Positions 8,230-15,193 of a DNA stretch of 33,536 nucleotides are shown piece after piece. The notes beneath the pieces were generated by a model. That model had not been told where the DNA came from, ran no database searches, and saw nothing but the letters and a program-made list of their open reading frames with translations. This DNA is from Burkholderiaceae bacterium 26. GTDB lineage: Bacteria > Pseudomonadota > Gammaproteobacteria > Burkholderiales > Burkholderiaceae. The stretch lies in NCBI GenBank assembly GCA_000955795.1, contig JYOB01000011.1, positions 1-33,536 of the forward strand, written 5' to 3'. The stretch's first letter is position 1; each line of letters starts with the position of its first letter. The position numbers and the translations under genes are program-made.

Positions 8230-8946
8230 TCAACAATGCAACTCATTCATGCGCTTACGGATGAAGTTCAAGTTGTCCCGCCACGGGGACAACTGCTGCG
8301 TAGTAACCGACAGCCGCAAAATCCCGTCTCTATCCGCCTTGAGGCGCGCGCATTCAGCGTTGACCGCACTAACCTGTTGTTGAACAGCAATCTGCTCGGC
8401 CGCCATGTCGCGATCCCGCTGCGCCATACGCTGATCCCACTGCCGCGCAAGCTGCTCCTCCGCCCGCTTCGCCGCTGCCGCAGCCTCTTCCATCTCGCGC
8501 TGACGATCGTTGCCCGGCGAATCGGGAGGCACATTGCCAACGAGCGCGTGCATCGCCTGCCCGCACGGTGCTTCTGTGTAGACCGTCTGCCCGTTGATAA
8601 CGCATTTGTTCACGCCAGCCAGAGGCACTGCAGACCGTGCCGCGGATTGCTGGGCCACTGGAACCGGCTGGCGCGGTGGCGGCGCGGGGACGGGTGCCGG
8701 TTGCGTTGAGGCGACCTGCTGCCCAGGCGCCGCAGCGCCATTACCGATGAGGCGCAATTGCTTGGCGGCGATGTAGACGACGAGGAGGACGGCAACACAG
8801 GCCATTGAGGAGATGGTCCAGTGCACCCCCTGCCTTGCGCCCTGGGGCGCCTTGCCATACCAGCGCGCGTATTCCTTCTGCCAGTCAGGATTTCTCAGTT
8901 GCGGCTCTCGGCGACCCCGATACCAGTCGCGATCTTGTACTCCCAC
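8230..8946 (-). CDS. DUF4124-type membrane-anchored protein
   Basis: A 238-aa protein. A polar N-terminus (1-40) precedes one membrane helix (about 43-61), a proline/alanine-rich linker (about 75-105) and a short DUF4124-like segment, CVINGQTVYTEAPCG, whose two cysteines may form a disulphide. A charged coiled coil (about 150-225) ends in a terminal Cys. The GTG at 8946 was chosen because it follows a purine-rich AAAGGGGTAGGGG sequence; the frame stays open upstream into the iteron region to 9354, but that part has low-complexity, non-protein-like composition. DUF4124 proteins are common envelope proteins of beta-proteobacteria with no known activity. It lies just upstream of the STAND gene and may share its transcript. 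Confidence 0.65.
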   Translation of the reverse strand: MGVQDRDWYRGRREPQLRNPDWQKEYARWYGKAPQGARQGVHWTISSMACVAVLLVVYIAAKQLRLIGNGAAAPGQQVASTQPAPVPAPPPRQPVPVAQQSAARSAVPLAGVNKCVINGQTVYTEAPCGQAMHALVGNVPPDSPGNDRQREMEEAAAAAKRAEEQLARQWDQRMAQRDRDMAAEQIAVQQQVSAVNAECARLKADRDGILRLSVTTQQLSPWRDNLNFIRKRMNELHC

Positions 8947-9059
8947 GACCCCTACCCCTTTGTGGCGGCTTGTTAGTTTTCTGCTGCAATTTATCAAACA
9001 TAATGCGCTGACCGGGAAAATTGCCCTTCCGACACGCACCGGGGGGACACAGGCAAAAA

Positions 9060-9410
9060 ATACCCGTGGTTTCGTGGCATCCCCCTCCCATCGCCAGCAA
9101 AGCCTTACGCTACAACGAATTTCCCTCCCACGGAATGCCACGAAATGGGGTGTGGCACGCCTCCAATTCCGTGGCCTAAAAAATAGGCAACCCCGCGAAA
9201 CCGTGGCACGGCTCTTCTCTGTTTTCTTACCGCTTTCTTTCTCCTTCTCTTTGATTTTTAAAGGAAAAAAGGAAAGGAGTAGGGATGACGGGAAAAAAGG
9301 GCTGTGTGGCGGATGGAACCGAAACCGTGGCATTTTGGCGCAAAATCGTGGCACCCCTTTCTTTATAAATCAAAGAGTTAGATGTAGAACTACACGGCGC
9401 CACGGGTTTC
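9060..9410. other. Putative replication origin: iterons plus AT-rich segment
   Basis: At least eight copies of a CGTGGCA-type motif, consensus AAAYCGTGGCA, lie in 350 bases. Forward copies are at 9071-9080, 9152-9157, 9167-9176, 9198-9208, 9322-9333 and 9343-9353; inverted copies at 9127-9136, 9135-9146 and 9399-9409; a weaker CCCGTGGT is at 9063-9070. Between the two groups, 9215-9300 is a pyrimidine-rich then A-rich stretch (including TTTGATTTTTAAAGG) suited to unwinding. P4-type elements start replication at iterons bound by their alpha primase-helicase; the matching replication protein gene lies 1.7 kb away. The interval 8947-9625 holds no convincing gene. Confidence 0.6.
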
Positions 9411-9625
9411 CTAAAACTTCCTCACTCCCGGCCGACGCCAAGGAGGGAGGGACCGTACGCCCACCAAACTAGGGGGCCAGGAGCCCCGATGAACTCTTGG
9501 GCTAATGAAAAGCTGCCCCATTCGCACTGTTCGACTGTCGGCAGCAAATCGCCGAACTGGCGGTATGTCGAAGGTATAGTGGAAATAATAATGAGGCGAA
9601 TCAGAGAGTCGGGGGGGGCTCGACG

Positions 9626-10255
9626 ATGGCAACGACCATACAAGAGTATGTGGCCGAGAGAGGCATCGCATATCTATTGCATTTCACCAGATTGGCAAAT
9701 CTGGCCTCAATCCTTGAGCATGGGCTGGTGCTTCGGAGTCGTTTAGACGGGCAGAATGTCACGGGCGTCGTAAACGACGAGCTTCGGCTCGACGGTACCG
9801 ATGCCGTATGCGTGTCCATCGGCTTCCCGAACTACAGAATGTTCTATCGTTATCGTCAAGCTAACCAGCAGGAAGACTGGGTGGTGGTGGTACTCCACCC
9901 TTCAGCCCTCTGGGAGCTGCCGTGTGCGTTTTGCGTTACCAATGCCGCGTCGGCACGGGTATTTACTGTGCCGCTTGCTGAACGGCGCGGGCTGCCAGCA
10001 CTTCAAGCCATGTATGCTGACTTCGACGATAAGGTTCGTGCGAACCTGAATTTGCCGAATCACCTCCCGACCAATCCCCAAGCAGAAGTGTTGATGCTAA
10101 ACGGCGTTCCCCCTTCGTACATCCGCGGCGTTCTCGTGCCTAATCAGGCGATGAAAGTGCAAATCCAAGCCTTGCACCCCGGTACGATCGTGTGGAGCAA
10201 CTCCGACTTCTTCGCGCCGCGCACCGATTACACCCATTGGAAACCGCAGGCATAA
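9626..10255 (+). CDS. darT1: DarT1-type DNA ADP-ribosyltransferase toxin
   Basis: A 209-aa enzyme of the DarT (formerly DUF4433) family, which transfers ADP-ribose from NAD+ to bases in DNA. DarT1 members modify guanosine and block replication of phage or host DNA. Family signatures: LLHFTRLANLASILEHGL (17-34), the NAD-binding start; VCVSIGFPNYRMFYRY (61-76); and NPQAEVLMLNG near 150-160, where Glu154 is the expected catalytic residue. The DarT1 assignment rests on the adjacent NADAR antitoxin, since DarT2 pairs with a macrodomain antitoxin. Start ATG 9626. Upstream is a run of eight G (9611-9618) instead of a standard ribosome-binding site. It is read opposite to its neighbours on both sides, as an independent defence cassette. 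Known role: abortive anti-phage defence. Confidence 0.85.
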   Translation: MATTIQEYVAERGIAYLLHFTRLANLASILEHGLVLRSRLDGQNVTGVVNDELRLDGTDAVCVSIGFPNYRMFYRYRQANQQEDWVVVVLHPSALWELPCAFCVTNAASARVFTVPLAERRGLPALQAMYADFDDKVRANLNLPNHLPTNPQAEVLMLNGVPPSYIRGVLVPNQAMKVQIQALHPGTIVWSNSDFFAPRTDYTHWKPQA

Positions 10256-10256
10256 G

Positions 10257-10955
10257 ATGGCCACCCGCCCCATATTTATGCCGTCCCTGAGCGGCCCGCT
10301 GCTGGTCTCAACCGAGCTCATCGAGTTTCATTGGTTTCCCGGCATGGCGAAGAGCCAAGCTCAGAAATCGATAGACTCGCTACATGAGAAGGCCAGGCAG
10401 TTGCTGCATGTCGATAGGGTGTTGGAAATATCGAGCAAATCTAAGGAGGAATACGGTGTCAAATTGAGCGCATTCAATTTGATGATCACCACGCCGCGCC
10501 GCGAATACAGTCTGGAGTGTGCCTATCAGGCGAGCAAGGTCTTCGAGCGCGGCGGCCCGTTCAAGGATTTGCTCAATGTGAAGTCTATCGATGCGAAGCG
10601 CGATCCGCGCCTGACACAGTTCGGTCGCCTAACAAAGTTCCAGTGGTACGGCACGGACTGGCCGCTTCAACCGCGAACTGCGTTTTACGATTGGCTCTAC
10701 ATCAATGCCCTACACAGGCAACCCGACCTCGCTCAAGTTGTGCTGGGCTACCGTGCGTTCTCCGACATCGCTTTTAACCCGGAGCGTTCGATCAACTGCC
10801 AGGCATATGCGGCCGCTCTCTATGTGTCGTTGCACGAAAGGGGCCTGCTAACGGAGGAAGTATTGAAGGACCAAAAGCAGTATCTCAGCGTGATCGACAC
10901 AGGCGAGGTAAGCAATGCGCACGAAGATTCTCTCCGTCACAGATCGTTGCTTTAG
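10257..10955 (+). CDS. darG1: NADAR-domain antitoxin of DarT1
   Basis: A 232-aa protein of the DarT1-associated NADAR antitoxin family. NADAR enzymes remove ADP-ribose from guanosine and so reverse the DarT1 modification. Visible signatures: AFNLMITTPRREYSLECAYQ leading into ASKVFERGGPF (72-102), the core with Glu87; AKRDPRL (113-119); and TAFYDWLYINAL (141-152). The start codon lies one base after the toxin stop, so the two are translationally coupled. A terminator follows 77 bases after the stop. Genes on either side face the other way, so this two-gene unit is a self-contained module. Confidence 0.85.
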   Translation: MATRPIFMPSLSGPLLVSTELIEFHWFPGMAKSQAQKSIDSLHEKARQLLHVDRVLEISSKSKEEYGVKLSAFNLMITTPRREYSLECAYQASKVFERGGPFKDLLNVKSIDAKRDPRLTQFGRLTKFQWYGTDWPLQPRTAFYDWLYINALHRQPDLAQVVLGYRAFSDIAFNPERSINCQAYAAALYVSLHERGLLTEEVLKDQKQYLSVIDTGEVSNAHEDSLRHRSLL

Positions 10956-11031
10956 TCGCCTCTTCAGTGCTTCCCGTGAGTCAGCGCCACAGGCAACGCG
11001 GCAGAGCCAGTTTCACCGCCTCCGGGAAGAA

Positions 11032-11056
11032 GAAGCCTGCATGCAGGCTTTCTTTT
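11032..11056 (+). terminator. Intrinsic terminator of the darT1-NADAR operon
   Basis: The perfect palindrome AAGCCTGCATGCAGGCTT is followed by TCTTTT on the plus strand, just after the antitoxin gene and just before the convergent end of the replication gene. Confidence 0.75.
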
Positions 11057-11074
11057 GAGATCAAACCGGCAGCG

Positions 11075-13876
11075 CTATGGCAGCGTACTGCCGTCCGATG
11101 ATACCGGCGTCGCATAAAGCCCCAGCGCTTCAAGCTTTGCCAGGCTCAATGCAGTCATGTGCCCGTGCCGGCGGTTGAAGATGCGTTTCTCCACATCGTC
11201 CATCTGCTTGCCGCCATGCACCGCCACCACGCCAGACTGCAGCAACTGCTGCTTGAACACCCGCGCCGTCTTGATCGGCAGCGCATCGAACTTGGGCCTC
11301 AGGTGCGGCGCGGTCGATAGGTGGTCCATCACATGGCTTGGCCGCAGGAATAGCGCCATCTCTCGGCCGCTGTCGGTCTGAATCGTGTCCCAACTGAAGG
11401 GATACTGATAGCGGCCGGCATCGAGCTCCGACAACAAGATTTCCATGATCCACACCCACGGCAGGCGCGAGCCGTTGGTCTCGGCGATGTGCGCGTTCAT
11501 CTCGGCCAGCACATCGTCCACAAACGCGCCCTGGTCGACGTCGATCTCTGCGAACTCTGCCAGGAGCGCCCAGGCGGTCATCACGGCGGCGTAGTTCTCC
11601 ATCATGCGCCGGGCGGTCGCGTCGCTTCCTTCGGCGCGGCTGCGCTTATTGCACACGTCCAAGAACGCGGTATGCAGATCGCGGATGCGTGCAGGCTCAA
11701 TATGCGAGAGGAACTGCAGCCATTCCCACACCGGAAACTGCGGCAGGGTGTGCGGGATGATGTCGCCCTGCTTGGCGACAGACAGCGACGTGCGGCATAG
11801 CTTGGACTGGAGGCTTTCCACGTCCACCTCTTCGCCGGCCAGCAGCACGGGCGCGCACATCAGGTACGGCGTGAGCGCAGCGCCGACGCGAGTGAACTCG
11901 AAACGGTAGGTCGACTGCAGCAAGCCGTCGATATCCGACAGCACCATCTTAGGTAGCTTCGAGAACTCATCCCACCCGACCGGGTGCGACGTCCAGGAGA
12001 CGGACGCGCGGCGGCGGTGGTCGGTCTTGAGCATCTGGCCCGACAACACCTGAAAGGCGAGCGTGGTCTGCAGGCTCTCCAGGAGCTTCGATTTGCCTGA
12101 CCCTTTCTCGGCCTGCATCTGCAGGTGCGGGTAGAAGCCGAGCACCGTTTTCAGGTGCGCGCCAAGCCCCCACACAAGGGCAATGGTGGCAGCGTTGCTG
12201 CGGAAGGTGGATTGATAGGCCGCGATGACGGCGCGCGCGTTCTGCCGGCTGCCGCGCGGGAATGCCATGTTGTGGTACAGGCACTGCTTATGCGGCTCCA
12301 GGAAGTAGCAGTCGCTGCCCTCCATTGCCGCGAGCTCGCCGTCGCGCCAGGCGACGCCGACGAAGTTCACCACGTCGCGGGCGCCGAGCTCGGCGGCACG
12401 TTCCAGGACGTTGACCATGCGCGCGAACTGCGCCGGCATCCAGATATGGCCGAACTTGCCGCGCCACCATTCCAAGTTATAGAGCCTGTCGTTGCTGGCC
12501 ACTTCGCGCTGCAATGCCGCGCCGAAGCGCGGCACCTGGGCGCTGATGCCGAACACGGTTTCGGGCTGCGTGTCGGGCGTGCCGTTGATGGTGGCCAGAT
12601 GGCTTTGGATGCGCAGGCGTGAAATGCCCGCGACGCGGAATGAGCACAAGTCTGCGAGCTCTTCGCTGCGGCTCGATTCGCCGTCGTCGTCTTCCTGGTC
12701 GTTGTACTTCTGCACGTAGTGCGTGAAGTCTTCCTTCACGCGAAAGCGCCAATAGACGCCGAAATCGTGCGCGGGCAGAAAGATGCGGCGGGTGCCCTTC
12801 TGGCGCTCTCCGTCACCTGGCATGCCTGGGATGAGCCACGGCTCTATGTGCTTCATGCGCACTGTGAGCTCGTCGGCGCCTCGGGCTTTGAGCACGTCGT
12901 TGATGTCTTCGCCCTCTTCCCAATCCTGCATATCGACCAGCATTGAGCCGATCCCGGCAGCGGTCAGCACTTCCGACAACTTCCATGCAGCGGCCAGGCC
13001 GGGGCGCTGGCCTGTGCGCTCATTCACCGCGTCGGTATGGTCGAGCGCGATCAGCACACGCTTGTCGCGCAGAAACGACCAGTCGATCTTATCGACATTG
13101 GCGGTGCCGCGAATGGCAAACGCTGCACAGCCTTCCGGCAAGTGGCAGCACTCCACCGATAGCGCGTTGATGGGGCTCTCGACGATGTACACCGTGCGGG
13201 CGCGCTGCAGGCGACGCCAATCGCTTGTCCAGCCGTGGCCCTGCTTCTCGCCCTGGCACTGCGTCTTGACGTTGCCGTTGAGCGTGGCGTCGGCATAACG
13301 CAGGTCTACGGCGACAACGGCAGCAGATGCCGCTGGGCGCACGATGAACGCGGCGGCCGGCCCGCCGTGGCCGGGCTCGCCGGCGGGCACCTTGTTGCTG
13401 TTCCAGGTGTTCCAGCCGAGTGCGCCGGTTTGGATGGCGCGGCGGCTAACAGCTTCGGTAATGCCGCGGCTGGCCAGGTAGGCGACTGCGGGCTCAGGGT
13501 TGGCCCTGCAACGCTCGGCGATGTATTCCTCTGTGCTCTTGCGAGCCGGCAGGCTGCTTTGCGTGGGCGCAGGCGCGGGAATGCCGTACCACTCGCCGAG
13601 CAGCTTTGCCGCTTCGAGCGGCGTCTCCATTTCGGGCCGGCAGTGCAGCACCAGGTCGATACAGGAGCCGCCAACGTCTTGCGACCAATCCTTCCAGGCG
13701 CGGCCCTTCTCAAAGATCGACAGCGACGGGCTGCTATCTGCGTGGTGCGGGCTGTGATAGTTGCCGTTGGCGGCAGTGCGGCGCAGGTCCAGGCGCTCAG
13801 CCAAGTCGTGCAGGTCAATGCCGCCTTTGAGCTGGTCGAACCAGTCACGCATGGCCGGGTTGTGTTGCGTCTGCAT
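11075..13876 (-). CDS. P4-type replication protein: TOPRIM primase with AAA+ ATPase (DUF927-like)
   Basis: A 933-aa protein, the probable replicase of the element. Order: an N-terminal CHC2-like segment (about 35-80, HSPHHADSSPSLSIF then DVGGSCIDLV); a TOPRIM domain (about 225-335) with VYIVESP (catalytic Glu), LIALDHTD and EGEDINDVL; a DUF927-like central region; an ATPase with Walker A AEKGSGKS (about 589-596) and acidic HPVGWDEF (Walker B-like, about 631-638); and a C-terminal helical part. The CHC2 segment lacks the usual first cysteines, so zinc binding is probably lost. The ATG at 13876 has GAGG 8 bases upstream; a GTG at 13888 overlapping the previous stop is an alternative. P4 alpha-type proteins combine priming, unwinding and origin binding. 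The likely target is the iteron cluster at 9060-9410. Confidence 0.85.
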   Translation of the reverse strand: MQTQHNPAMRDWFDQLKGGIDLHDLAERLDLRRTAANGNYHSPHHADSSPSLSIFEKGRAWKDWSQDVGGSCIDLVLHCRPEMETPLEAAKLLGEWYGIPAPAPTQSSLPARKSTEEYIAERCRANPEPAVAYLASRGITEAVSRRAIQTGALGWNTWNSNKVPAGEPGHGGPAAAFIVRPAASAAVVAVDLRYADATLNGNVKTQCQGEKQGHGWTSDWRRLQRARTVYIVESPINALSVECCHLPEGCAAFAIRGTANVDKIDWSFLRDKRVLIALDHTDAVNERTGQRPGLAAAWKLSEVLTAAGIGSMLVDMQDWEEGEDINDVLKARGADELTVRMKHIEPWLIPGMPGDGERQKGTRRIFLPAHDFGVYWRFRVKEDFTHYVQKYNDQEDDDGESSRSEELADLCSFRVAGISRLRIQSHLATINGTPDTQPETVFGISAQVPRFGAALQREVASNDRLYNLEWWRGKFGHIWMPAQFARMVNVLERAAELGARDVVNFVGVAWRDGELAAMEGSDCYFLEPHKQCLYHNMAFPRGSRQNARAVIAAYQSTFRSNAATIALVWGLGAHLKTVLGFYPHLQMQAEKGSGKSKLLESLQTTLAFQVLSGQMLKTDHRRRASVSWTSHPVGWDEFSKLPKMVLSDIDGLLQSTYRFEFTRVGAALTPYLMCAPVLLAGEEVDVESLQSKLCRTSLSVAKQGDIIPHTLPQFPVWEWLQFLSHIEPARIRDLHTAFLDVCNKRSRAEGSDATARRMMENYAAVMTAWALLAEFAEIDVDQGAFVDDVLAEMNAHIAETNGSRLPWVWIMEILLSELDAGRYQYPFSWDTIQTDSGREMALFLRPSHVMDHLSTAPHLRPKFDALPIKTARVFKQQLLQSGVVAVHGGKQMDDVEKRIFNRRHGHMTALSLAKLEALGLYATPVSSDGSTLP

Positions 13877-13884
13877 GGCGGCCC

Positions 13885-14223
13885 TCACAGCATGTCGTGG
13901 ACGTTACCGAGGGCGCGGTCCAACTGTTGTTTGAGCGGTGCGAGCAAGCAATGCAGGCTTTCGTGTTCGGGCGAGCGGTCGCTTTGCAGGTCAAGCAAAC
14001 GCAGGATGCCATCGAGGCCGGCGCTCACGCGCCAGAGCTCGGCGCAGCTTTGCTCGGTGGTTTGGCGGATGAGCTCGCCAACGTTGAGCAATTGCTCAAG
14101 CGGCGCACCGAACTGCACTGCAGCGCGGCGGCTTGTCTGCTGCACCTGGTGCACGAGCTGGGAGACGAGTTGGCGCTGCTGCATCATCGCCAGGGTAGGC
14201 GCGGCGTGCATCTGCTTATCCAT
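13885..14223 (-). CDS. Small helical hypothetical protein of the satellite
   Basis: A 112-aa glutamine- and leucine-rich, mostly helical protein (RQLVSQLVHQVQQTSR near the N-terminus, CLLAPLKQQLDRALGNVHD at the end). ATG 14223 overlaps the end of the preceding small ORF by eight bases, and its stop abuts the replication gene start, so the genes form a tightly packed operon. No domain was recognised. The position just before the replicase suggests an accessory role in replication or copy control; this is inference only. Confidence 0.65.
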   Translation of the reverse strand: MDKQMHAAPTLAMMQQRQLVSQLVHQVQQTSRRAAVQFGAPLEQLLNVGELIRQTTEQSCAELWRVSAGLDGILRLLDLQSDRSPEHESLHCLLAPLKQQLDRALGNVHDML

Positions 14224-14392
14224 GTGCCGCCTCCGCCTTTGCGATTGCAGCCACGGCGACGAGTGCGGCGCCGGCAACATCGAGCGATGCGCGGTCATCG
14301 GACGCAGCAACTGCGTCGCGCAGCGCTGCGCGAACGATGGCGAGGATTTGCGGGAAAGCGGTTTGCTCAGGACGAGCGAAAGCGTTAGGCAT
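14216..14392 (-). CDS. Small ORF downstream of ash (58 aa)
   Basis: Begins at ATG 14392 with a near-perfect AGGAGG ribosome-binding site 6 bases upstream, which supports real translation. The product is alanine-rich and helical (AIVRAALRDAVAASDD and DVAGAALVAVAAIAKAEA). It is in frame with the ash ORF, so a 142-aa fused product is also possible. It overlaps the next gene. No family recognised. Confidence 0.6.
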   Translation of the reverse strand: MPNAFARPEQTAFPQILAIVRAALRDAVAASDDRASLDVAGAALVAVAAIAKAEAAHG

Positions 14393-14644
14393 TGCGGCCT
14401 CCTGTAGAAGTGGAGACCCGCCGCTCATTTCCACGTGAGGGTGGCGGGCCAGACAGCGGGGGTGGAAAACCGGCCTACAGGAAACCGGCCCAGCCGAAGC
14501 TGGCCCCGCCCGGCCCGCCATAAAAAGGGCGTGCGAAGGCGATACGGACGAAAAAAATGCCGCGAACGCGGCCTGTCCGCCTGTAGAGATCGGGTTTCCA
14601 CACCCGGCCACCGCTGTTTCGGTGACGGCTAGATTCTTGGTCAT
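14393..14644 (-). CDS. Ash-family / Icd-like ORF of a P4-type element, copy 2
   Basis: The minus-strand frame begins MTKNLAVTETAVAGCGNPIS and contains SPSHALFMAGRAG, SAGPVSCRP and CLARHPH, the pattern of the Ash / 'host cell division inhibitor Icd-like' family found in P4-like prophages. It reads in frame into the downstream 58-aa ORF without a stop. The reading frame overlaps the CI-RNA-like hairpin, as in P4. A consensus-like promoter lies across its start codon, so the main transcript would begin inside the ORF; the full-length peptide would need a transcript from upstream (the Ogr/Delta operon). Whether the peptide is functional is uncertain. Confidence 0.6.
14430..14632 (-). ncRNA. P4 CI-RNA-like immunity RNA candidate
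   Basis: On the minus strand GGCGGGCC (from 14519-14512) can pair with GGCCCGCC (14450-14443), enclosing smaller hairpins such as CCAGCTTCGGCTGG and CCGGTTTCCTGTAGGCCGG. The same outer stem occurs in copy 1 at 2960-3027. In P4 the CI RNA from this position prematurely terminates transcription of the replication operon and gives immunity. Here the next genes downstream are likewise the replication genes. The ends given are approximate. Confidence 0.45.
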
Positions 14645-14661
14645 CGGGCAAGTGGTGTCAA
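14633..14661 (-). promoter_or_regulatory. Promoter for the CI/replication transcript
   Basis: On the minus strand TTGACA (14661-14656, full -35 consensus), a 17-bp spacer and AAGAAT (14638-14633, 4 of 6). It lies in the 3' end of the Ogr/Delta gene. The ash ATG falls between the two hexamers, so this promoter starts an RNA within the ash ORF. Confidence 0.55.
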
Positions 14662-14907
14662 GCTGAGCTCACAACCGTTGACGTGTTGCTCTGCGCACGC
14701 TGCGGATCGCGCCGCAAGCTGCTGTGCGACTTCAGGATCGGGCGTGTTGCTCGGTGCCAGCGTGCGCACCACTTCCGTCAACGCAACGAACGTGTGGCCG
14801 CATTCCAGGTTGGAACACTGGCAATAGAGCTCTCTTGTGAATCGCGTTACCCGCCGGCTGGAGCGGATGTTCGCGACGCTGCTGCAGTGAGGGCAATTGA
14901 TCTTCAT
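14641..14907 (-). CDS. Ogr/Delta-type zinc finger transcription activator
   Basis: An 88-aa protein with the Ogr/Delta signature: C5-X2-C8-X22-C31-X4-C36, with CPHCSSVANIRSSRRV before and QCSNLECGHTFV after. This family activates late promoters of P2-like phages by contacting RNA polymerase alpha; P4 uses its version (Delta) to switch on helper late genes. The spacing is exact and the flanking residues are typical, so this is a confident call. It follows a second Ogr-like gene, and its 3' end holds the promoter of the next transcript. Confidence 0.9.
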   Translation of the reverse strand: MKINCPHCSSVANIRSSRRVTRFTRELYCQCSNLECGHTFVALTEVVRTLAPSNTPDPEVAQQLAARSAACAEQHVNGCELSLTPLAR

Positions 14908-14952
14908 GGCTTCAATGGAGAGCGCATTGCCGGCGTGGCGCCGGCAATGGCG

Positions 14953-15171
14953 TTAGCAGTCGGTGCGGATCACGTCTTGTGCGTCGCGTGCCTGGCGGTA
15001 GGTTTGGATGCTGTCGTCGGGCGCGGCGCCCACAGGCAGTGCGTGGGAAAAGACGGTGCCGCAACTGTGGCCGTTGCAGCGGTAGAGCGCTTCGCGTTGG
15101 CCGTCGGAGCGAAGGACCGTGCCGTCAGCGGTGGTGACGCTGCGGCAGCATGGGCAATGGTGAGAAGTCAT
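14953..15171 (-). CDS. Second Ogr-like zinc finger protein
   Basis: A 72-aa protein with the same cysteine spacing as its neighbour: C6-X2-C9-X22-C32-X4-C37 (CPCC then CNGHSCGTVF). The residues between the pairs differ from the classical family (no RSSR), so it may have diverged in function. ATG 15171; the next finger gene begins 45 bases downstream. P4 Delta is a single protein with two Ogr-like fingers; here two one-finger genes sit side by side. Confidence 0.75.
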   Translation of the reverse strand: MTSHHCPCCRSVTTADGTVLRSDGQREALYRCNGHSCGTVFSHALPVGAAPDDSIQTYRQARDAQDVIRTDC

Positions 15172-15193
15172 GGTGCGTTCAGGGTTAGTGGTG

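Noticed and set aside
8947-9354. N-terminal extension of the DUF4124 protein to 374 aa
   Set aside because: The extra part is Lys/Phe/Ser low-complexity sequence translated from the iteron and AT-rich region; the GTG at 8946 has a better start context.
13235-14407. 390-aa plus-strand frame opposite the replicase and small genes
   Set aside because: Covers several well-supported minus-strand genes; no recognisable domain, composition of a shadow.
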